DNA of 64,000 bases from Aurantibacillus circumpalustris (GCF_029625215.1 NZ_CP121197.1:4030001-4094000), one strand, 5' to 3'; shown: positions 26,157 to 37,600, numbered from the stretch's first letter. Translations and numbers: made by a program. The notes: generated by a model from the letters alone, not told the origin.

Positions 26157-28097
26157 ATGCGTAAAATAAATTATAAAACATTTTTATTATCAATCTGCTG
26201 TTTTGTTTCAATAGCCTATGCGCAGAATATAAAGGATAGTCTTTACATAGAGAGTATTCTGACGAAATCTAAGACTCTTGACTCCGGTAATCTTGATTCT
26301 TCCAGAATACTTAATGCAGAAGCTTTTTTACTTTCAAAAAAATATAATTACAAAAGAGGGATTTGTAAATCATTAAGTCTTTCGGGAAACCATCTTTATC
26401 TTCGTGGAAGTTATGATTCGGCCAAGTTGTCACTTTTCGAAGCCATAAACCTTGGAACAAAAATAAACACTCCTACTATTGTAGCTGAATCATACAAGTA
26501 CCTTGGGTCAGTTTACGAATCAATTGGTAAAAAAGATTCCGCCTTCTTTTTATTCTATAAGGCATTAAAATTGTTTGAAGAGAATCGCGATTCTCTGGGT
26601 ATTAGTGAGGTATTCACAGTACTAGCGCAATCAAGTTTTAATTATGGAGAGACGATTCAAGCCTTGAATTTTTTATCAAAAGCAGAAAAAATAGTTAGCA
26701 GGAATCAGGATTTATCTGCACTATCCATTATCTATAGAACGTACGGTATGATTTATTACCAAAGTGATAAGTACAACAAAGCGATTCACTATTTATTGAA
26801 AAGCAAAGCAATAGATGAATCACTTAGGAATGAAAGAGCGGTTGCAATCAATTTAAATATACTTGGTGCTTGCTACGAGGCTTTGGACGAAGATGCAGAA
26901 GCAATGGACTGTTACAAAAGCGCTTTGAACTATTATAATGTTCATGGCTTAAAAAATTGGGCGGGCGAAATTCTTTTTAACATAGGTGTATTTTTTTATA
27001 ACCGCGACAAAGAAGATAGTGCTGTACATTATTTTGAAAAAGCTCTGTTAGCGTTGGAAGTGCAAGAAAGCAATGCAATGGTATTAAAAGTTTTACCCCT
27101 TCTCTCTGAATCACACAGCATATTAGGGAATTACCGCAGGGCCTACGAAACGCATGTAAAATATTCAAAACTCAATGAAAGCTTATTAAACAAAGAAAAA
27201 ATAAAACAAATTGCGGAAGTACGCACCAAGTATGAAACAGAAAAAAAAGAACAACAAATAACACTTCTTAATGAACAGAATAAAAGTAAAGCTGCTCAAC
27301 GTAATTTTTTTATTGCCGGAAGCATCATATTAATACTGATTCTGTTTGGCCTTAGTTTTTATTATAGACAACGTAATAAACTTGCACGAAAGAATGAACA
27401 AATTGCGAAGGAAAAAATCTCAAGCCTTTTAAAAGAACAAGAAATTAAATCTTACGACGCCATGATTGAAGGCCAGGAAGAGGAGCGAAAACGTATTGCG
27501 ACTGATCTACACGACAGGCTTGGAAGCATGCTTTCGACTGTAAAAATATTATTCGGAAACCTTAACGAGAAAATAGATATTCATCAGGCGGACAATCAGA
27601 AACAGTACGATAAAGCCAGCAGTCTTTTAGATGAAGCTGTTTTGGAAGTACGGCGCATCGCTCAAAATTTAAGTACCGGCATGGTGATTACTTTTGGATT
27701 AATTCCAGCACTCGAGGAATTGTGCGAAAGTATAACAGAAAGCAAGATTCTGAAATGTAAATTTTTGTGTTACGGAATTGAAGAACGGATGGAACAACAT
27801 ATTGAGATCGGCGTTTTTAGAATGATGCAGGAAATCGTGAACAATGTATTAAAACACGCAAAAGCAAAAAATCTTACCATTCAATTAAACAGAACTGAAG
27901 ATTCTATTGCAGTTACAGTTGAAGACAATGGTGTTGGCTTTGATTTGAAAGAGAAAAGTAAGGGCATGGGTTTAAAAAATTTGGAAGGGCGTGCCTATAA
28001 AATGGGCGGTACTTACAATATAGACTCTAAGCCCGGACATGGAACCATATCAATAATCGAAATACCTTTAACACATGATACGAGTACTAATAGCTGA
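26157..28097 (+). CDS. TPR-containing sensor histidine kinase (HisKA_3 type)
   Basis: 646 residues. A signal peptide (FLLSICCFVSIAYAQ) and a string of TPR repeats (about 70-345, e.g. YDSAKLSLFEAINLG, YNKAIHYLLKSKAID) form the sensor. A coiled region precedes one transmembrane helix (FFIAGSIILILILFGLSFYY, about 382-401). The kinase core is of the NarX/DesK class: EERKRIATDLHDRLGSML with phospho-His about 452, then EIVNNVLKHAKAKN, VEDNGVGFD and GMGLKNLEGRA for ATP binding. Ligand is unknown. Its last 23 nt overlap the start of the response regulator, so the pair is translationally coupled. Confidence 0.92.
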   Translation: MRKINYKTFLLSICCFVSIAYAQNIKDSLYIESILTKSKTLDSGNLDSSRILNAEAFLLSKKYNYKRGICKSLSLSGNHLYLRGSYDSAKLSLFEAINLGTKINTPTIVAESYKYLGSVYESIGKKDSAFFLFYKALKLFEENRDSLGISEVFTVLAQSSFNYGETIQALNFLSKAEKIVSRNQDLSALSIIYRTYGMIYYQSDKYNKAIHYLLKSKAIDESLRNERAVAINLNILGACYEALDEDAEAMDCYKSALNYYNVHGLKNWAGEILFNIGVFFYNRDKEDSAVHYFEKALLALEVQESNAMVLKVLPLLSESHSILGNYRRAYETHVKYSKLNESLLNKEKIKQIAEVRTKYETEKKEQQITLLNEQNKSKAAQRNFFIAGSIILILILFGLSFYYRQRNKLARKNEQIAKEKISSLLKEQEIKSYDAMIEGQEEERKRIATDLHDRLGSMLSTVKILFGNLNEKIDIHQADNQKQYDKASSLLDEAVLEVRRIAQNLSTGMVITFGLIPALEELCESITESKILKCKFLCYGIEERMEQHIEIGVFRMMQEIVNNVLKHAKAKNLTIQLNRTEDSIAVTVEDNGVGFDLKEKSKGMGLKNLEGRAYKMGGTYNIDSKPGHGTISIIEIPLTHDTSTNS

Positions 28098-28716
28098 CGA
28101 TCATCAAATGTTCATAGATGGGATAAAATCTCTGCTCGTGAATAATAAACGCATCCAAATTATTGGCGAAGCTCATAACGGTTTTGAGGTTACCGAATTT
28201 GTAAACAAACAAAAGGTAGATCTTATTTTATTGGACATGAGTATGCCGGTGATGGACGGCATGGAAGCGATGAAAATTGTAAAACAAAAATTTCCCGACC
28301 TTAAAATAATTATGTTGACCATGTTTAGTACCCGCGACCAGATTGAAAAATTGTTGCGCGCTGGGGCTGATGGTTATGTTTTGAAAAACACTGGCAAGGA
28401 AGAATTAGTACTTGCCATTGAAACAGTGATGAAAGGCGAATCTTTTTTCAGCAAGGAAGTAACTGAACAGATTATGGCTGGCATTCAGAAGAAAAAGGTG
28501 GCGAATAGAAACGCCATGATTGTAGAACTAACAGAACGTGAAAAGGATGTACTCAAATTGATTGTAAAAGAGCATACCACACAGGAGATAGCGGAGAAGC
28601 TGTTTATTAGCACCAATACTGTGGAAACGCATAGGAAGAATTTGGTAAGTAAATTGAACGTAAGAAATGTAGCTGGCTTAGTAAAATACGCTTTGCAGAA
28701 TGGACTGGATGAGTAA
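28075..28716 (+). CDS. NarL/FixJ-type response regulator
   Basis: 213 residues. The receiver has VLIADDH, phospho-acceptor Asp54 in LILLDMSMPVMDG, MLTMFS and VLKNTG. The C-terminal LuxR-type helix-turn-helix reads LTEREKDVLKLIVKEHTT, QEIAEKLFISTNTVETH, RKNLVSKLNV. It is the cognate partner of the overlapping TPR kinase. The duplicated control blocks upstream of 25110 and 25693 are plausible binding sites, because tandem sites near promoters suit this family; this is inference. Confidence 0.93.
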   Translation: MIRVLIADDHQMFIDGIKSLLVNNKRIQIIGEAHNGFEVTEFVNKQKVDLILLDMSMPVMDGMEAMKIVKQKFPDLKIIMLTMFSTRDQIEKLLRAGADGYVLKNTGKEELVLAIETVMKGESFFSKEVTEQIMAGIQKKKVANRNAMIVELTEREKDVLKLIVKEHTTQEIAEKLFISTNTVETHRKNLVSKLNVRNVAGLVKYALQNGLDE

Positions 28717-28954
28717 CAAGAGAAAAAATGAGTAGAGAAAATCTAAATAATTTAGTGCTTTTACCAAGGAAAATTATGGTTAGTTTATCCGGTAATTTAG
28801 TTAATTTAGCTGGTCTCCTACAATTTCTGTTTTTTATAGTATTAAAAGAATTTGTTTCTCATAAAATCCTTGAATCTTGCCCTGATTAGCTTACCTGTAC
28901 TCTAAATTAGTAGACAAGTGCAACACATAATGAATAAAAATTATCACACATGCT

Positions 28955-31900
28955 ATGAAAAATAAAATAAATACAATTTCCACGGGTGCGTTTAGCACTC
29001 AAATGAATGCCAGTAAAAGGAAAAATTTAATGGGTATGACGAAACTCTTCTTACTTACCTTCTCTCTTTTTGGCCTTGCTGCAAACGCCCAATGCACGCG
29101 ATCATCGCAAACCGTGGGCGTGGCAGGATTTTCACCAGGCCAAGTCGATTATACCTCCATAGCCATAGACGGCAGCGGGACGCCTTATGTGGTGTACTCC
29201 GATGTTGCCAACAGCAGCAAAGCCACCGTAAAAAAATTTAACGGCAGTGCTTGGGTTACTGTTGGCTCGGCAGGCTTTTCGACAGGGCAAGCCGCTTACA
29301 CTGCCATAGCCATAGACGGCAGCGGTACGCCTTATGTGGTGTACTCCGATGTTGCCAACAGCAGCAAAGCCACCGTGATGAAATTTAACGGCAGTGCTTG
29401 GGTTACTGTTGGCTCGGCAGGCTTTTCGGCAGGGCAAGCCGCTTACACTTCCATAGCCATTGACGGCAGCGGTACGCCTTATGTAGCATATTCAGACTTT
29501 AGCAACAACCTATATGCCACCGTGATGAAATTTAACGGCAGCTCCTGGGTACTTGTTGGCTCACAGGGATTTTCGGGTGCGCAAGCCTATTACACTTCCA
29601 TAGCCATAAACGGCAGCGGAACACCTTATGTGGTATTCAAAGACTGGGGCATCGTTGGCAAGGCTTCTGTGATGCAATTTAATGGCAGCTCCTGGGTACT
29701 TGTTGGCTCACAGGGATTTTCGGGTGCGGAATCTGATTACACAAATATAGCCATAGATGGCGGCGGTACGCCTTATGTGGTATATCTTGACAAGACCTAC
29801 TACAAAGCCAACGTAATGAAATTTAACGGCAGTACTTGGGTTAACGTTGGCTCTACAAATTTTTCAGCAGGAATTGCCTATTACACCCAGATAGCTATAG
29901 ACGGCAGCGGAACGCCTTATGTTGTTTACTCGGACAATACCAACAGCGACAAAGCTACTGTAATGAAATTTAACGGCAGTACTTGGGTTAACGTTAGCTC
30001 GGCAGGTTTTTCAGCAGGAACTGCCTATTACACTTCCATAGCCATTGACGGCAGCGGAACGCCTTATGTGGTGTATTCAGATTATGGCAACAGCCAAAAA
30101 GCTACTGTTGTGAATTTTCCTTACACATTGCCACCTGTAAGCGTAAACAGCGCAACAATATGTTCTGGCAAGAGCGCTACGCTTACGCCAGGTGGCGCAA
30201 GTACCTATACCATTACGGGTGGAGCGTTTACGGTAAGTCCGGGTACAACAACTTCTTATACGGTTACTGGCTCAGATGTTAGTGGTTGCACCAATACTGC
30301 TGTGGCAACGGTTTCGGTAAAAGCAAGCCCAACAGTTTCAATTAACAGCGCAACAATATGTTCAGGCCAACCGGTAACACTTACTCCAGGAGGAGCAAGT
30401 ACTTATACTATTAGCGGTGGTACGTTTATAGTGAGTCCTGTGAACACCAGTACTTATTCGGTTACGGGCACGGCAACAAATGCTTGCGTATCGTCAAACA
30501 CGGCGGTGGCAAGTGTATTGGTAAACACCACGCCCACCGTGGTAATAACAAACACAACAATATGTTCTGGTAATTCATTTAGTATAGTTCCAACTGGAGC
30601 CATTAGCTATACTTATCAAGGGGGTAGCGCTTTGGTAAGTCCACTGACCACAACAAATTATACGGTTCAAGGCTCAAGCGGTTCAGGTTGTGTTTCTAAT
30701 GTTGTTACTTGTAGCGTTACGGTAAACGCTTCACCAAATGTTACTATTACACCAAGCAGCACCGTTATTTGTTCTGCCAATACTGTTTCACTGACAGCAG
30801 GTGGGGCGGTCAGTTATTTATGGAGCAATAACAGTACCACTTTAAGCACAGCTAATCCTTTTATAACCGGTCCAAATGCAAATTTTACACGAACGGTTAC
30901 CGGAACTGCCGTTAATGGTTGCACGAATCAGGCCGTGCAAACTATCTTGGTGAATACTTCGCCAACTGTAAGTATAGCTTTTACGGGTAGCGTTATTTGC
31001 TCAGGCAAAACAAGCACCCTTACCGCCAGCGGTGCTAATACTTATGTATGGGTAAGCGGTCCTTCTGCGGCAGCAAATCCTGTGAGCCCAAATTCAACTA
31101 CTATTTATACTGTTACCGGAACTAATTCAGCTGGAGGCTGCACTGATGTTGCTACTCAAAATATTATAGTAAATCCATCACCGACTGTCAATATCTCTGT
31201 CACAAACGGTACGATTTGTTCGGGCAATACCACCACACTTACAGCCAGTGGTGCCAACTCCTATGTATGGACAAGCGGACCTTCCACTCCAGCAAATGCA
31301 GTGAATCCTACTTCCACAACAATTTATACTGTTACTGGAACCAACACAGTTGGTAGTTGTACAAATACAGCTACACAAAACATTGTAGTGAATGCTACAC
31401 CAACCCTTAACATTGCTTATACGAGCAGTGTGATTTGCTCAGGCAAAACAACAACACTTACGGCCAGTGGCGCCAATACTTACGCTTGGGCAAGCGGACC
31501 TTCCACAGCTGCAAATCCTGTGAGTCCAAACGCAAACGCAACTTATACCGTAACAGGCACTAACACAGCAGGCAGTTGTACAAGCACAGCTACACAAAGT
31601 GTTGCAGTGAATGCTTCACCAACTCTTAACATTGCTTTTACAAGCAGCGTGATTTGTTCAAGTAAAACAACTACTCTCACTGCCAGCGGTGCTAATTCCT
31701 ATGTATGGGCAAGCGGACCTTCAACAGCTTCAAGCGCTGTGAGTCCAAACGCTACAACCATTTATACTGTAACTGGAACAAACACCATTGGCAGTTGTAC
31801 AAACGCCGCAACGCAGAGTGTTGTCGTTAATCCTACACCGACGCTTAACATTGCCTATACTAGCAGTGTGATTTGTTTAGGTAATACCACAACCCTCACA

Positions 31901-34231
31901 GCAAGTGGTGCAAATACTTTTGTTTGGGCTAGCGGTCCTTCAACGGCTGCAAATCCTGTGAATCCAACCGCAACAACAATATACACTGTTACCGGAACTA
32001 ACACAGCAGGTAGTTGTACAAATACCGCCACACAGAGTATTGTAGTAAATAACTTGCCAACAGTTAGCATTGTAGCAAGCAGCACAGTAGTGTGTTCTGT
32101 TAATTCAGCCACACTAACGGCCGGTGGGGCCGCAACTTACACCTGGAGTAATGCTTTAGGTAATAATACAATTGTCACAGTATCTTCAACCAGCAACTAT
32201 ACACGAACCGTAATAGGATCTGCTGCAAATGGTTGTACTAATTCTGCTTCACAAAGCATGGTGGTTAATGCTACTCCGACCATAAACATTGCAGCAACTA
32301 ATACGGTTATTTGTTCGGGTAACACGACAACACTCACAGCGAGTGGCGCGAATACCTTCTCTTGGTCAAACGCGATTACTTCATCAACAAATGTGGTGAG
32401 TCCAATCGTTACAACGGTTTATAACATTTCAGGAACTACCACCGCATCGGGTTGTACCAATACTGCATTACAAACTATTTCAGTAAATGCTACACCAGTT
32501 TTAACAGTTACTCCTGTGTCATCCACAATTTGTTCTGGAGACGCAAGTAATCTTTTAGCCAGTGGAGCAATAAATTATACCTGGACGAATGGTCCTTTAA
32601 CGGCAGGGTTTGCAGCTAATCCAACCACTACAAGCGTTTATACCGTAACAGGTGAAACAGCAGGTTGTGAAGGACTTGCTTCGCTTACGGTTAACGTGAA
32701 TCAAAATCCAACACTAACGGTTAACAGCGGTACGGTTTGTACTGGAAATAGTTTTACTATTAGTGCAAGTGGTGCAAATTCTTACTCTTGGAGCAATGGT
32801 GCAAGTAGTTCAAGTATTAACGTTTCCCCGCCAACAAATACCGTATACATAGTAATAGGTACGGGTATTAATAATTGTACGAGTACTGCCACTTCAACAC
32901 TCGTTGTAGCAAACAATCTTGTTGTAAACATTGTTCCAAGTAGCACAGCAGTTTGTGCAGGAGCCTCTGTGACTTTAACAGCAAACGGAGGAAATACATT
33001 CTTATGGAACAATTCAACTACAAGTTCAAGTATTGTATTGAATCCAACGACTGCAAGTACGTATTCTGTTATTGGTTCGTCAGGGCCTTCGTGCAGTAAT
33101 ACTGCTTCTCAATTAATTTCGATTAACCCTTCCCCTACTCTTACAGTTAGCGGTATTAATTTTATTTGTTCGGGTGTTACTAGTATATTAACAGCAGGTG
33201 GAGCAAATTCTTATACCTGGAATACCGGAGCCAATACCACTACAATCAGCGTTACACCAGCTGTAACATCAACCTATACTGTTACTGGAAGTAACTCATT
33301 TAATTGCACAAATACGGCACAGTATCAAGTGCAAACCACACCAGTTGTGACACCAACAATTTGTTTAGTGACTGTGGACAGTGCCAGTATTAATAATGAA
33401 ATTTATTGGGATAAGGCTTCTTATCCTGAAGCAGATACGTTTATTGTTTATAGAGAGTCGAGTGCTGCGTTTTATTCTGTGATTGCGCGACTATCAAAAA
33501 ACGCGCTTGGAAGTTATGTGGATACTAACCGCAGTATTGGCCCAAACAATGGTAATCCAAATTATTCTTCTTACAAATACAAAATTCAGTTCAGAGATAC
33601 TTGCGGGAATTTAAGTCAGATCAGTGATTACCACAAAACCATTTTTATTCAGGATAACCAAACTGGAAATTTTACTTGGAATTACTATAACATTGGCGGA
33701 GTTGATCAACAAAGTGTAAATTATGTTTTATACAGACGTAATGTATTATCTGGCGTTACAACAAGTGTTGGTGGAACTTCTGGCACAGCCTTCACGGATC
33801 CACAATACAGCGCGCTTGCAACAGCTGGCAATGTAAAATGGTTTACTGGCATGAGTGGCTTTTCCTGCGATCCGAATGCAAGGCTTTCCAGCACTACCGC
33901 ACAAACAATCAGTACTACAAAAAGCAACGTAAGTAATGAAAAACAATTTCCAGTAGTAACCATTGGTTTAAATGAAAACAGCTCCAAAATTGCTCAACTA
34001 AGTGTTTATCCAAACCCAGTTGAAAATCAATTAACACTCGATTTTGGTAAGACTGAAGTGAAGTTGAATCTTGAATTGATTGATGTTACAGGACGTTTGA
34101 TTAGTAAAGAAGTGATTAACGGAAATAAATTTTATTTAAGTACAAGTGATTTAACCAATGGAATTTATTTTATAAAGCTTTACGAGAGTCACAAACTATT
34201 AAACACGCAAAAGATTATTGTGCAGCATTAA
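28955..34231 (+). CDS. giant T9SS-secreted protein A: seven-repeat head plus Ig-like stalk
   Basis: 1758 residues. The start is uncertain: ATG 28955 gives a long polar leader, whereas the internal Met28 gives a compact signal peptide (TKLFLLTFSLFGLAANAQ). Seven repeats of about 49 residues follow (GFSAGQAAYTSIAIDGSGT, PYVVYSD, KATVMKFNGSAWVTVGS), a likely seven-bladed propeller. Fifteen Ig-like modules of about 75 residues come next, each with two cysteines (VICSGKTTTLTASGANTYV ... GSCTNTATQ), then two Fn3-like modules (IYWDKASYPEADTFIVYRES). The last 75 residues are a type A sorting domain (LSVYPNPVENQLTLDFG ... NGIYFIKL). The 3' half aligns gaplessly with protein B. Function is inferred as a surface-exposed adhesin or filament. 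Confidence 0.9.
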   Translation: MKNKINTISTGAFSTQMNASKRKNLMGMTKLFLLTFSLFGLAANAQCTRSSQTVGVAGFSPGQVDYTSIAIDGSGTPYVVYSDVANSSKATVKKFNGSAWVTVGSAGFSTGQAAYTAIAIDGSGTPYVVYSDVANSSKATVMKFNGSAWVTVGSAGFSAGQAAYTSIAIDGSGTPYVAYSDFSNNLYATVMKFNGSSWVLVGSQGFSGAQAYYTSIAINGSGTPYVVFKDWGIVGKASVMQFNGSSWVLVGSQGFSGAESDYTNIAIDGGGTPYVVYLDKTYYKANVMKFNGSTWVNVGSTNFSAGIAYYTQIAIDGSGTPYVVYSDNTNSDKATVMKFNGSTWVNVSSAGFSAGTAYYTSIAIDGSGTPYVVYSDYGNSQKATVVNFPYTLPPVSVNSATICSGKSATLTPGGASTYTITGGAFTVSPGTTTSYTVTGSDVSGCTNTAVATVSVKASPTVSINSATICSGQPVTLTPGGASTYTISGGTFIVSPVNTSTYSVTGTATNACVSSNTAVASVLVNTTPTVVITNTTICSGNSFSIVPTGAISYTYQGGSALVSPLTTTNYTVQGSSGSGCVSNVVTCSVTVNASPNVTITPSSTVICSANTVSLTAGGAVSYLWSNNSTTLSTANPFITGPNANFTRTVTGTAVNGCTNQAVQTILVNTSPTVSIAFTGSVICSGKTSTLTASGANTYVWVSGPSAAANPVSPNSTTIYTVTGTNSAGGCTDVATQNIIVNPSPTVNISVTNGTICSGNTTTLTASGANSYVWTSGPSTPANAVNPTSTTIYTVTGTNTVGSCTNTATQNIVVNATPTLNIAYTSSVICSGKTTTLTASGANTYAWASGPSTAANPVSPNANATYTVTGTNTAGSCTSTATQSVAVNASPTLNIAFTSSVICSSKTTTLTASGANSYVWASGPSTASSAVSPNATTIYTVTGTNTIGSCTNAATQSVVVNPTPTLNIAYTSSVICLGNTTTLTASGANTFVWASGPSTAANPVNPTATTIYTVTGTNTAGSCTNTATQSIVVNNLPTVSIVASSTVVCSVNSATLTAGGAATYTWSNALGNNTIVTVSSTSNYTRTVIGSAANGCTNSASQSMVVNATPTINIAATNTVICSGNTTTLTASGANTFSWSNAITSSTNVVSPIVTTVYNISGTTTASGCTNTALQTISVNATPVLTVTPVSSTICSGDASNLLASGAINYTWTNGPLTAGFAANPTTTSVYTVTGETAGCEGLASLTVNVNQNPTLTVNSGTVCTGNSFTISASGANSYSWSNGASSSSINVSPPTNTVYIVIGTGINNCTSTATSTLVVANNLVVNIVPSSTAVCAGASVTLTANGGNTFLWNNSTTSSSIVLNPTTASTYSVIGSSGPSCSNTASQLISINPSPTLTVSGINFICSGVTSILTAGGANSYTWNTGANTTTISVTPAVTSTYTVTGSNSFNCTNTAQYQVQTTPVVTPTICLVTVDSASINNEIYWDKASYPEADTFIVYRESSAAFYSVIARLSKNALGSYVDTNRSIGPNNGNPNYSSYKYKIQFRDTCGNLSQISDYHKTIFIQDNQTGNFTWNYYNIGGVDQQSVNYVLYRRNVLSGVTTSVGGTSGTAFTDPQYSALATAGNVKWFTGMSGFSCDPNARLSSTTAQTISTTKSNVSNEKQFPVVTIGLNENSSKIAQLSVYPNPVENQLTLDFGKTEVKLNLELIDVTGRLISKEVINGNKFYLSTSDLTNGIYFIKLYESHKLLNTQKIIVQH

Positions 34232-34285
34232 TGAGATTTGGTTTTACTAGATGGATTATGGAACATGCAATGATAGAATCACTTT

Positions 34286-34322
34286 GAATAAAAATTGCAG
34301 CAAAATGCTGCAATTTTTATTC
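34286..34322 (+). terminator. strong intrinsic terminator after giant gene A
   Basis: A perfect 17-bp stem, GAATAAAAATTGCAGCA (34286-34302) against its complement (34306-34322), with a 3-nt AAA loop and a T-rich 3' arm. It separates gene A from the peptide and gene B. Confidence 0.85.
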
Positions 34323-34433
34323 TAAATTTATGTGCCTTAAATTATAAAAATTGATTCCTATTATGGCACTTATCAAAATTGTACAAAAATAAAATAACCG
34401 CACTCATAAACAACACACATCAACAAAACAACA

Positions 34434-34598
34434 ATGAAAAATAAAATTATCCTCATCGCGGTTTTCTTCTGCAGCATCGCTAATCTAAACGCCGTTTTAC
34501 CCGGAAATCCAAGTAAAACAAAGGCAACTAAAAGCAAAAAAGCAAAAAACAATTTACAAGGCTTCGATCATTTATTGCAAAATCCAATAAAAAAATAA
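34434..34598 (+). CDS. 54-residue secreted basic peptide
   Basis: ATG at 34434 to TAA at 34596-34598. A signal peptide (IILIAVFFCSIANLNA) is followed by a 34-residue basic tail (PSKTKATKSKKAKNN, then LQGFDHLLQNPIKK). The stop lies 5 nt before the ATG of giant protein B, so the two are very likely cotranscribed. The combination of an intact signal peptide and tight linkage makes it a credible gene. It matches no family I know; a chaperone, processing or signalling role for the giant protein is speculation. Confidence 0.6.
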   Translation: MKNKIILIAVFFCSIANLNAVLPGNPSKTKATKSKKAKNNLQGFDHLLQNPIKK

Positions 34599-34603
34599 TT
34601 TAA

Positions 34604-37600
34604 ATGAAAACAATTTATTCAAACATTATCCTTTTTATTTTATCACTGACGCAATTAAACGCCCAGAACTTTGCCTGGGTTAAAGAGTTTGGGGGTTCGG
34701 TTGCAACATCTTCTTGCAAAAAAACACTCATTGATGCCTCAGGTAATATTTATACAACAGGATCTTTTGCCGGTGCGGTTGATTTTGATCCAGGTCCAGG
34801 AACATTCACGCTATATTCTGCAACTGGTGATGGTTTTGTAAGCAAATTAGATGCGTCTGGGAATTTTGTTTGGGCGAAGGCTATGGGTGGGTTTAATACA
34901 AGTATTGCTGTTGATGTTTCTGGCAATGTATACACAACGGGTATTTATACTGGCACTGTTGACCTTGATCCTGGAATTGGCACATTCACAGTAAATTCAG
35001 TCGGATTATATGATTTTTTTATAAGGAAATTAGATGTGTCTGGAAATTTTGTTTGGGGGAAAAGTATTGGAGGATCATCAAATGATGAAGGGAATAGCGT
35101 AGCGGTTGATAATTCAGGAAACGTTTATACCACGGGGTATTTTAGAGATGTTGTTGACTTTGACCCAGGTGCTGGCACATTCACGCTCAACTCTATTGGT
35201 GGAACTGATGATGTTTTCATAAGTAAATTAGATGCTTCTGGGAATTTTGTTTGGGTTAAATCTATGGGGAGTGGATTTGGTGATGTTGCAAATTCCATCA
35301 GTATAGATGGCTCGGGGAATATATATACTACAGGGTATTACGGAGGTACTGCCGACTTTGACCCAGGCGTAGGAACGTATGTACTTAGCCCTTCGTCTGG
35401 AGGTGATATTTTTGTCAGTAAATTAAACGCTGCAGGTAATTTTGTTTGGGCTAAATCCATGGGGGGTGCTGGTGGCGATAGGGCTTATGAAATAACTTTG
35501 GATGCCTCTGGGAACGTTTACACCACTGGATATTATGGCTATGGTGCCGATTTTGACCCAGGCCCGGGAACATTCACTCTTGGCGGGGGTAGTTGTATTT
35601 TTGTAAGCAAATTAGATGTCACTGGAAATTTTGTTTGGGCTAAATCTTTGGGGGGCACCTTAGGTGATATAGGATACTCCATTTCAACAGACGCTTCCGG
35701 CAATGTTTACACCACTGGATTCTTTTCCGGCGTTAGTGACTTCGATCCCGGTGCAGGAACTTTCACTCTCGCTTCAGTCGGAGGAAACTCAAATAGTGAT
35801 ATTTTCGTAAGCAAATTAAGTGCGGCGGGTAATTTTGTTTGGGCTCAAGCGATGGGCGGTACAGGGGTTGATTATGGTAATTCAATTGCTTTAGACCCCG
35901 TTGGCAATGTATATACCTCAGGAGATTATGCGAGTTATGACATTGACTTTGATCCCGGCGTAGGTACATACACACTAAGTTATGGAGGAAATACAAAAGG
36001 TTATATTCATAAAATGTCTTGCGTTCAACCAACAATTACGGTAAATAGCGGCTTAGTTTGTTCGGGGAAAATATTCACAATAGCACCAAGCGGTGCAAGC
36101 ACTTATACAGTATCGGGAAATAACTTCACCGTAAACCCAGTTTCACAAACCGCTTATTCGGTAACGGGTACAAGTACAACGGGTTGCGTGAGCAGTAATA
36201 CCGCGGTTTCCACTGTTTCAATAAACGCTTTACCTGCTGTCAATATTATCACGAGCACCACGATGGTTTGTTCTGCTAATTCAGTAACGCTTACAGCCGG
36301 TGGAGCATTATCCTACACCTGGAGTAACGCTTTAGGAAACAATACGGTCGTGACTGTATCTTCCTCTAGTAATTACACGAGAACAGTTGCAGGAATTGCA
36401 GCAAATGGTTGTACGAATTCGGCCTCACAAACTATTTCAGTAATACCTTCGCCCACAGTTACCATCGTTCCCAGTAGCACTGCGATTTGTTCTGCCGATA
36501 ATGTTACACTTACAGCTAGCGGAGCTTCAACATATACCTGGAGTAATGCATTAGGAAACAGCGCCGTAGTATCAACCGGACCAAATGCGAATTTTACGCG
36601 CTCTGTTACTGGCACAGCTGTAAATGGCTGTACCGAGCAGGCTGTACAAACAATATCTGTAAATACATCTCCTGTGTTAACCATAACACCCAGCAGCGCC
36701 TCAATCTGTTCAGGCCAATCAGTTACTCTCACTGCAAGCGGCGCGAACTCGTATGTGTGGACGGGCGGACCTTCAACGGCTGCAAGTATAGTCACTCCAA
36801 CTGCAACAACCGTTTATACAGTAACGGGAACCAATACAACGGGAGGTTGCACTGATGTTGCTACTCAGGTCATAACGGTTAATGCTACACCCAACGTAAG
36901 CATTGCATTTACAAGCAGTGTGATTTGTTCAGGGAAAACTACAACCCTCACCGCGAGTGGTGCTAATACTTATGTCTGGACAAGCGGATCTACTACGTCT
37001 ATTAGTGCAGTGAGTCCATCTGCTACAACTATTTATACCGTAACCGGAACTACAACAGCGTCAGGATGCACAGATACTGCTGTACAAAGCATTGTAGTGA
37101 ATGCTAACCCGACAGTAAACATTGCTTTTACCAGCAGTGTGATTTGTTCTGGTAAAACTACAACACTCACAGCTAGCGGCGCCAACACCTATATATGGAC
37201 AAGTGGACCTTCCACTGCGGCAAATCCTGTGAGTCCAACTTCATCGTTTAATTACACGGTCACTGGAACCAACACAGCTGGCAGTTGCACAAGTACCGCC
37301 ACGCAAAGCGTTTTAGTGAATGCATCGCCAACGGTCAATATTGCTTTCACAAGCAGCACAATTTGTTCAGGCAATACCACCACACTCACAGCCAGCGGTG
37401 CTAATTCATATATATGGACGAGCGGACCTTCTGCACCTGCAAATGCGGTGAATCCTACTTCCACAACAATTTATACTGTTACTGGAACCAACACAGTTGG
37501 TAGTTGTACAAATACAGCTACACAAAACATTGTAGTGAATGCTACACCAACCCTTAACATTGCTTATACGAGCAGTGTGATTTGCTCAGGCAAAACAACA

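Noticed and set aside
29132-29437. Antisense frames within the giant genes (also 31178, 31855, 32782, 36373, 37252, 37909, 38929)
   Set aside because: They run antisense to strongly biased repeat-coding DNA, have hydrophobic repetitive composition, and no start context. They are shadows of the real genes.
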